A stretch of 17,246 nucleotides of DNA from an uncultured Clostridia bacterium (GTDB lineage Bacteria; Bacillota; Clostridia; Oscillospirales; Oscillospiraceae). The stretch is taken from the NCBI GenBank assembly GCA_937907975.1, contig CALEQS010000299.1:1-17246 (forward strand), read 5' to 3'. Every line of letters starts with the position of its first letter. Position 1 is the stretch's first letter. The translations under genes were made by a program, and so were the position numbers. The notes below the pieces were generated by a model. The model was not told where the DNA came from. It did no database searches and was given only the letters and a program-made list of their open reading frames with translations. This document shows positions 13,289-17,246 of the stretch, in pieces.

Positions 13289-14011
13289 ATGGCAGAAACG
13301 ATTTCTGTGGCATTGCCGGTCTATAACGGTGCGATGTATCTGAAACAGCAGCTGGACTCCATTCTGGACCAGTTGGAACCGGACGATGAGATCGTCGCGG
13401 CTTACCAGCCTTCTTCAGATCTTTCCCTCGAAATCCTGGAGCGGTATCAGGACAGAGATGGCCGTATCAAGATTTTTCACAACAAAGGCAGAGGAATTAC
13501 CTCTAACTTCCAGCTGGCACTGGAGCACTGCAATGGCGACTATATCTTTCTCTGTGACCAAGATGATGTCTGGCTTCCGGAAAAGCGGAAGGCAGTGGTG
13601 GAGACATTCCGATCCAGCGGTGCAGATTTTGTACTGCATGACGCGGTGCACACGGATGAAAATCTGAACCGGCAGGACAAGACCTTTTTTGAGATATATC
13701 CGCTGGGGCCGGGAAAATGGAAAAACATCAAAAAGCCCCGCATGAGCGGCTGCTGTATGGCGTTTACCCGGGCGATGCGGGACAAAGTGCTGCCGCTGCC
13801 GGAGATCTATGGTTATGACCAGTGGATCTTTGTGGTGGCGGAGTTTACGGGCAGGATCGAATACCTGCCTGAGGTGCTGCTGCTCCACCGCCTGCACGGG
13901 GAGAACAGCACGACTTCGACCCGTCGGCTGGACGTTGTACTTTACTGCCGAGCCAAGCTGCTCATTCATTTGGCGATGCGTCTGCTCCGAATCAAAATTT
14001 TGAAGAAATAA
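13289..14011 (+). CDS. GT2-family glycosyltransferase, probable rhamnosyltransferase
   Basis: Transfers a sugar from a nucleotide sugar, most likely during surface polysaccharide assembly at the inner membrane face. It is 240 aa. The family start ISVALPVYNGAMYLKQQLDS is clear. The metal-binding motif DQDDVW is at residues 90-95, a form common in rhamnosyltransferases. The acceptor-side YGYDQWI lies near 173 and a basic, amphipathic tail ends the protein. Oddly, the usual DDGS nucleotide-binding motif reads YQPSSD (39-44), so both aspartates are missing. It lies 32 bases before rfbA, behind the same promoter, which supports dTDP-rhamnose as donor; this remains inference. Specificity cannot be read from sequence. 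Confidence 0.85.
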   Translation: MAETISVALPVYNGAMYLKQQLDSILDQLEPDDEIVAAYQPSSDLSLEILERYQDRDGRIKIFHNKGRGITSNFQLALEHCNGDYIFLCDQDDVWLPEKRKAVVETFRSSGADFVLHDAVHTDENLNRQDKTFFEIYPLGPGKWKNIKKPRMSGCCMAFTRAMRDKVLPLPEIYGYDQWIFVVAEFTGRIEYLPEVLLLHRLHGENSTTSTRRLDVVLYCRAKLLIHLAMRLLRIKILKK

Positions 14012-14043
14012 GCTCTATTATATAAAATAAAGGAGGAATTTAC

Positions 14044-14928
14044 TTGAAGGGTATTATTCTGGCCGGAGGTTCCGGCACCCGTCTGTATCCCCTGACCATG
14101 GTGACGTCCAAACAGCTTCTGCCTGTCTATGACAAGCCGATGGTGTATTATCCGCTCTCCACGCTGATGCTGGCAGGCATCAAAGATATTCTTATCATTT
14201 CCACCCCCACTGATCTGCCTAACTTTGAGCGCCTGCTGGGCGATGGCAGTCAGTATGGTGTGCATCTGAGCTACAAGGTCCAGCCCTCTCCCGATGGCCT
14301 GGCACAGGCCTTCCTGCTGGGCGAGAAGTTCATCGGCGATGACTGTTGCGCCATGGTTCTGGGCGACAACATCTTCTACGGCAACGGCTTCACGCATCTG
14401 CTGCGCAGCGCCGTGAAGGATGCGGAGGACGGTAAGGCCTCCATCTTTGGCTACTATGTCAACGATCCCGAGCGCTTTGGCATCGTTGAGTTTGACGAGA
14501 ACGGCAAGGCGATCTCCGTGGAGGAGAAGCCCGCCCATCCCAAGAGCAACTACTGCATCACCGGCCTGTACTTCTATGACAAGCGTGTGGTGGAGTATGC
14601 CAAGAAGGTGAAGCCCTCTGCCCGCGGCGAACTGGAGATCACCGACCTGAACCGGATGTATCTGGATGACGGCACGCTGAATGTTCAGCTGATGGGCCGC
14701 GGCTACGCCTGGCTGGATACCGGCACGATGGACTCTTTGGTGGACGCCTCTGACTTTGTCCGTATGATCCAGAATCGGCAGGGCATCGAGATCTCCGCTC
14801 CGGAGGAGATCGCTTACATCAACGGCTGGATCAGCAAGGAGACTCTGATGGAGTCTGCCGAGCGTTATGGTAAATCTCCCTATGGTGAGCACCTCAAGAA
14901 GGTCGCCGCCGGAAAGGTACGGTATTGA
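14044..14928 (+). CDS. rfbA: Glucose-1-phosphate thymidylyltransferase
   Basis: First step of dTDP-L-rhamnose synthesis: joins dTTP and glucose 1-phosphate to dTDP-glucose with release of pyrophosphate. The length, 294 aa, is standard. The nucleotide-binding LAGGSGTRLYPLT (6-18) is followed by KQLLPVYDKPMVYYP, with the catalytic lysine, then GDNIFYG (metal site) and the late VEEKPAHPKSNY. The start is a TTG at 14044, seven bases after AGGAGG (14031-14036); it gives exactly the family N-terminus. The stop overlaps or adjoins the start of rfbB. It is also called rmlA. Confidence 0.96.
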   Translation: MKGIILAGGSGTRLYPLTMVTSKQLLPVYDKPMVYYPLSTLMLAGIKDILIISTPTDLPNFERLLGDGSQYGVHLSYKVQPSPDGLAQAFLLGEKFIGDDCCAMVLGDNIFYGNGFTHLLRSAVKDAEDGKASIFGYYVNDPERFGIVEFDENGKAISVEEKPAHPKSNYCITGLYFYDKRVVEYAKKVKPSARGELEITDLNRMYLDDGTLNVQLMGRGYAWLDTGTMDSLVDASDFVRMIQNRQGIEISAPEEIAYINGWISKETLMESAERYGKSPYGEHLKKVAAGKVRY

Positions 14929-14930
14929 TT

Positions 14931-15980
14931 ATGGGTAAAACGATCATTGTCACCGGCGGCGCCGGCTTTATCGGTGCAAACTTTGTCTATCTGGAGCTTC
15001 AGGAGCACCCGGAGGACCGCATTGTCTGCCTGGATAAGCTGACTTATGCCGGCAATCTGGAGACGCTGGCTGAGGCCATGAAGAATCCTCAGTTCCGCTT
15101 TGTAAAGGCTGACATCTGTGACCGCGAGGCCGTGGACAAGCTCTTTGAGGAGGAGAAGCCTGACATTGTGGTCAACTTCGCCGCGGAAAGCCATGTGGAC
15201 CGCTCTATCGAGAACCCGGGGATCTTCCTGCAGACCAACATCATTGGTACTCAGGTGCTGATGGATGCCTGCCGCAAGCATGGCATTGAGCGTTATCACC
15301 AGGTCTCTACCGACGAGGTCTACGGCGACCTGCCGCTGGACCGCCCCGACCTGTTCTTTACGGAGCAGACCCCGCTGCACACTTCCAGCCCCTATTCTTC
15401 CTCCAAGGCAGGCGCAGACCTGCTGGTCAATGCTTATCACCGCACTTACGGTCTGCCGACCACCATTTCCCGCTGCTCCAATAACTACGGCCCCTATCAG
15501 TTCCCGGAGAAGCTGATCCCCCTGATGATCGCCAATGCGCTGGCTGACAAGCCTCTGCCCGTCTATGGTGAGGGCTTGAACGTCCGCGACTGGCTGTATG
15601 TGGAGGATCACTGCAAGGCCATCGACCTGATCATCCGCAAGGGCAAGGTCGGCGAGGTCTACAACATCGGCGGCCACAACGAGATGCGGAACATTGACAT
15701 CGTCAAGATCATCTGCGAGGCGCTGGGCAAGCCCGAGAGCCTGATCACCCACGTCACTGACCGCAAGGGCCATGATATGCGTTACGCCATTGACCCCACC
15801 TTTATTCACAAAGAGCTGGGCTGGCTGCCTGAGACCATGTTCAAGGACGGCATCAAAAAGACCATTCAGTGGTATCTGGACAACAAGCCCTGGTGGGAGA
15901 ACATCATCTCCGGCGAGTACCAGAACTACTTCCACAAAATGTACGGTGAGCGGCTGGCTGAGGCCGAGGAGAAGGCATAA
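14931..15980 (+). CDS. rfbB: dTDP-glucose 4,6-dehydratase
   Basis: Second step of the rhamnose pathway: NAD-dependent conversion of dTDP-glucose to dTDP-4-keto-6-deoxyglucose. It is a 349-aa extended short-chain dehydrogenase. The Rossmann motif TGGAGFIG is at 8-15; the catalytic Thr127, Asp128 and Glu129 are in STDEVYG; Tyr155 and Lys159 are in YSSSK; and substrate-binding NNYGPYQFPEKLIP follows. The ATG at 14931 gives the canonical start MGKTIIVTGG. A TTG at 14925 overlapping the rfbA stop is closer to GGAAAGG (14911-14917) and would add two residues. The stop overlaps the next gene by one base (TAATG). Also called rmlB. Confidence 0.96.
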   Translation: MGKTIIVTGGAGFIGANFVYLELQEHPEDRIVCLDKLTYAGNLETLAEAMKNPQFRFVKADICDREAVDKLFEEEKPDIVVNFAAESHVDRSIENPGIFLQTNIIGTQVLMDACRKHGIERYHQVSTDEVYGDLPLDRPDLFFTEQTPLHTSSPYSSSKAGADLLVNAYHRTYGLPTTISRCSNNYGPYQFPEKLIPLMIANALADKPLPVYGEGLNVRDWLYVEDHCKAIDLIIRKGKVGEVYNIGGHNEMRNIDIVKIICEALGKPESLITHVTDRKGHDMRYAIDPTFIHKELGWLPETMFKDGIKKTIQWYLDNKPWWENIISGEYQNYFHKMYGERLAEAEEKA

Positions 15981-16900
15981 TGAAGGTCTTTGTCACTGGC
16001 GTGGCAGGTCAGCTGGGTCATGATGTGATGAATGAGCTGGCAAAGCGCGGTCATGAGGGTATCGGCACCGACCTTGCCGCCGAATACAACGGTGTGCAGG
16101 ATGGAAGCGCCGTCACGAAAATGCCCTATGTCTCTCTGGACATCACTAACGCTGATGCGGTTTCCCAAATGCTGGAGGAGCTGCGCCCCGACGCGGTCAT
16201 TCACTGCGCTGCGTGGACTGCGGTGGATTTGGCTGAGGATGATGATAAAGTGGAGAAGGTGCGTGCAGTCAATGCCGGCGGTACCCGCAATATTGCCAAC
16301 GCTTGTAAGAAGCTGGACTGTAAGATGCTCTACCTGTCCACCGATTACGTCTTTGATGGTCAGGGCACTGAGCCCTGGCAGCCGGACTGCAAGGACTATA
16401 AGCCGCTGAATGTCTATGGTCAGACCAAGCTGGAGGGTGAGCTGGCGGTCAGCGAGACGCTGAAAAAGTATTTCATTGTCCGCATCGCCTGGGTGTTCGG
16501 CCTGAACGGCAAAAACTTCATCAAGACCATGCTCAATGTGGGCAAGACCCATGACACCGTCCGGGTAGTCAATGACCAGATCGGCACACCGACCTATACC
16601 TATGATCTGGCCCGCCTGCTGGTGGATATGATTGAGAGCGATAAGTACGGCTATTATCACGCCACCAATGAGGGCGGTTATATCTCCTGGTATGATTTTA
16701 CCCGCGAGATCTTCCGTCAGGCGGGCTATTCCACCAAGGTCATTCCGGTGACTACGGAGGAATATGGCCTTTCAAAAGCAGCGCGGCCCTTTAACAGCCG
16801 CCTGGACAAGCATAAATTGGTCGAGAATGGATTCCAGCCTTTGCCCAGCTGGCAGGATGCGCTGGGCCGTTATCTTGTTGAGATCGGAGTGAATCAGTAA
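15980..16900 (+). CDS. rfbD: dTDP-4-dehydrorhamnose reductase
   Basis: Last step of the rhamnose pathway: NAD(P)H-dependent reduction of dTDP-4-keto-L-rhamnose to dTDP-L-rhamnose. It is 306 aa. The Rossmann start is VFVTGVAGQLGHDV; STDYVFDG and the catalytic Tyr146 and Lys150 in YGQTK follow; and AWVFGLNGKNFIKTML is typical of RmlD. One-base overlaps at both ends (TAATG) show a tightly packed operon. About 15 extra residues near positions 35-50, compared with the shortest family members, form an insertion after the second strand. Also called rmlD. Confidence 0.95.
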   Translation: MKVFVTGVAGQLGHDVMNELAKRGHEGIGTDLAAEYNGVQDGSAVTKMPYVSLDITNADAVSQMLEELRPDAVIHCAAWTAVDLAEDDDKVEKVRAVNAGGTRNIANACKKLDCKMLYLSTDYVFDGQGTEPWQPDCKDYKPLNVYGQTKLEGELAVSETLKKYFIVRIAWVFGLNGKNFIKTMLNVGKTHDTVRVVNDQIGTPTYTYDLARLLVDMIESDKYGYYHATNEGGYISWYDFTREIFRQAGYSTKVIPVTTEEYGLSKAARPFNSRLDKHKLVENGFQPLPSWQDALGRYLVEIGVNQ

Positions 16901-17246
16901 TGGCGCAGATCAAAGTGACTAAGGCTCCTATTGAGGGTCTGTATGTGATCGAGCCCGCTGTCCACGGTGACAGCCGCGGCTATTTTATGGAGACCTATAA
17001 CCAGAACGATATGCATGAGTTCGGTCTGGATATGGTCTTTGTGCAGGACAACCAGAGTATGTCCACCAAGGGTGTTCTGCGCGGCCTGCACTTCCAGAAG
17101 CAGTACCCCCAGGGCAAGCTGGTGCGTGTGATCCGCGGCAGCGTGTTCGACGTGGCGGTGGATCTGCGCAAAGGCAGCGCGACCTATGGCAAGTGGTACG
17201 GCGTGGAGCTGACCGAGGAGAACAAGAAGCAGTTTTATATTGCCGA
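16900..17246 (+). CDS. rfbC: dTDP-4-dehydrorhamnose 3,5-epimerase (partial, cut by the right edge)
   Basis: Third step of the pathway: epimerises dTDP-4-keto-6-deoxyglucose at C3 and C5. About 115 N-terminal codons are present, roughly 60 percent of a normal protein of about 185-190 aa, and the frame is open to the last base. The cupin-fold marks are clear: HGDSRGYFMETYN, the catalytic His64 in VLRGLHFQ, then QGKLVRVIRGSVFDVAVDLR with the conserved lysine and aspartate. It overlaps the rfbD stop by one base. Its place completes the order A-B-D-C. Also called rmlC. Confidence 0.95.
   Translation, partial: MAQIKVTKAPIEGLYVIEPAVHGDSRGYFMETYNQNDMHEFGLDMVFVQDNQSMSTKGVLRGLHFQKQYPQGKLVRVIRGSVFDVAVDLRKGSATYGKWYGVELTEENKKQFYIA

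Noticed and set aside
13380..13430. A frameshift in the glycosyltransferase explaining the missing DDGS motif
   Set aside because: The other two frames do not encode DDGS either, and the sequence on both sides aligns in one frame.
14880..15935. A 351-codon minus-strand frame opposite rfbB
   Set aside because: rfbB is certain from its motifs and operon overlaps. This frame has a random-looking, His/Gln/Leu-rich composition.

Overview
The window looks like chromosomal DNA of a GC-rich, low-copy Gram-positive member of the Clostridia, most likely an Oscillospiraceae-type gut anaerobe. The pointers are the Firmicutes-style PyrK/PyrD type 1B dihydroorotate dehydrogenase pair, strong Shine-Dalgarno sites, lipoproteins, a class B sortase, a tRNA-Gln(CUG) and heavy use of G/C in third codon positions. 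This placement is inference. No phage, insertion sequence or CRISPR array is visible.

Positions 1-5185 hold a pyrimidine operon, pyrC-pyrF-pyrK-pyrD, behind a good sigma-A promoter. It is followed 28 bases later by a fused histidine phosphatase/acetyltransferase gene and closed by a perfect 12-bp bidirectional terminator. On the minus strand (5223-5608) lie two very small, translationally coupled genes of unknown function. On the plus strand comes a DUF4349 lipoprotein gene preceded by what reads as an exact sigma-E-type (ECF) promoter.

Positions 6672-11453 form a cell-envelope block. A D-alanyl-D-alanine carboxypeptidase gene (minus) shares a compact regulatory region, with overlapping promoters and repeats, with a plus-strand run of four genes: a 61-aa single-pass membrane protein, an OmpR-type response regulator, a sensor histidine kinase and a GerMN-domain lipoprotein. 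The last three resemble in layout the actinobacterial MtrA-MtrB-LpqB system, which controls cell-wall and division functions. A family 4 uracil-DNA glycosylase gene faces them from the other strand.

Positions 12140-13179 hold a tRNA-Gln with a consensus promoter, its terminator, and a class B sortase gene that has no room for a promoter of its own. From 13222 a strong promoter drives a GT2 glycosyltransferase and then rfbA-rfbB-rfbD-rfbC, which make dTDP-L-rhamnose for surface polysaccharide. rfbC is cut by the right edge. Much of the window therefore concerns pyrimidine nucleotides and the surface built from nucleotide sugars.
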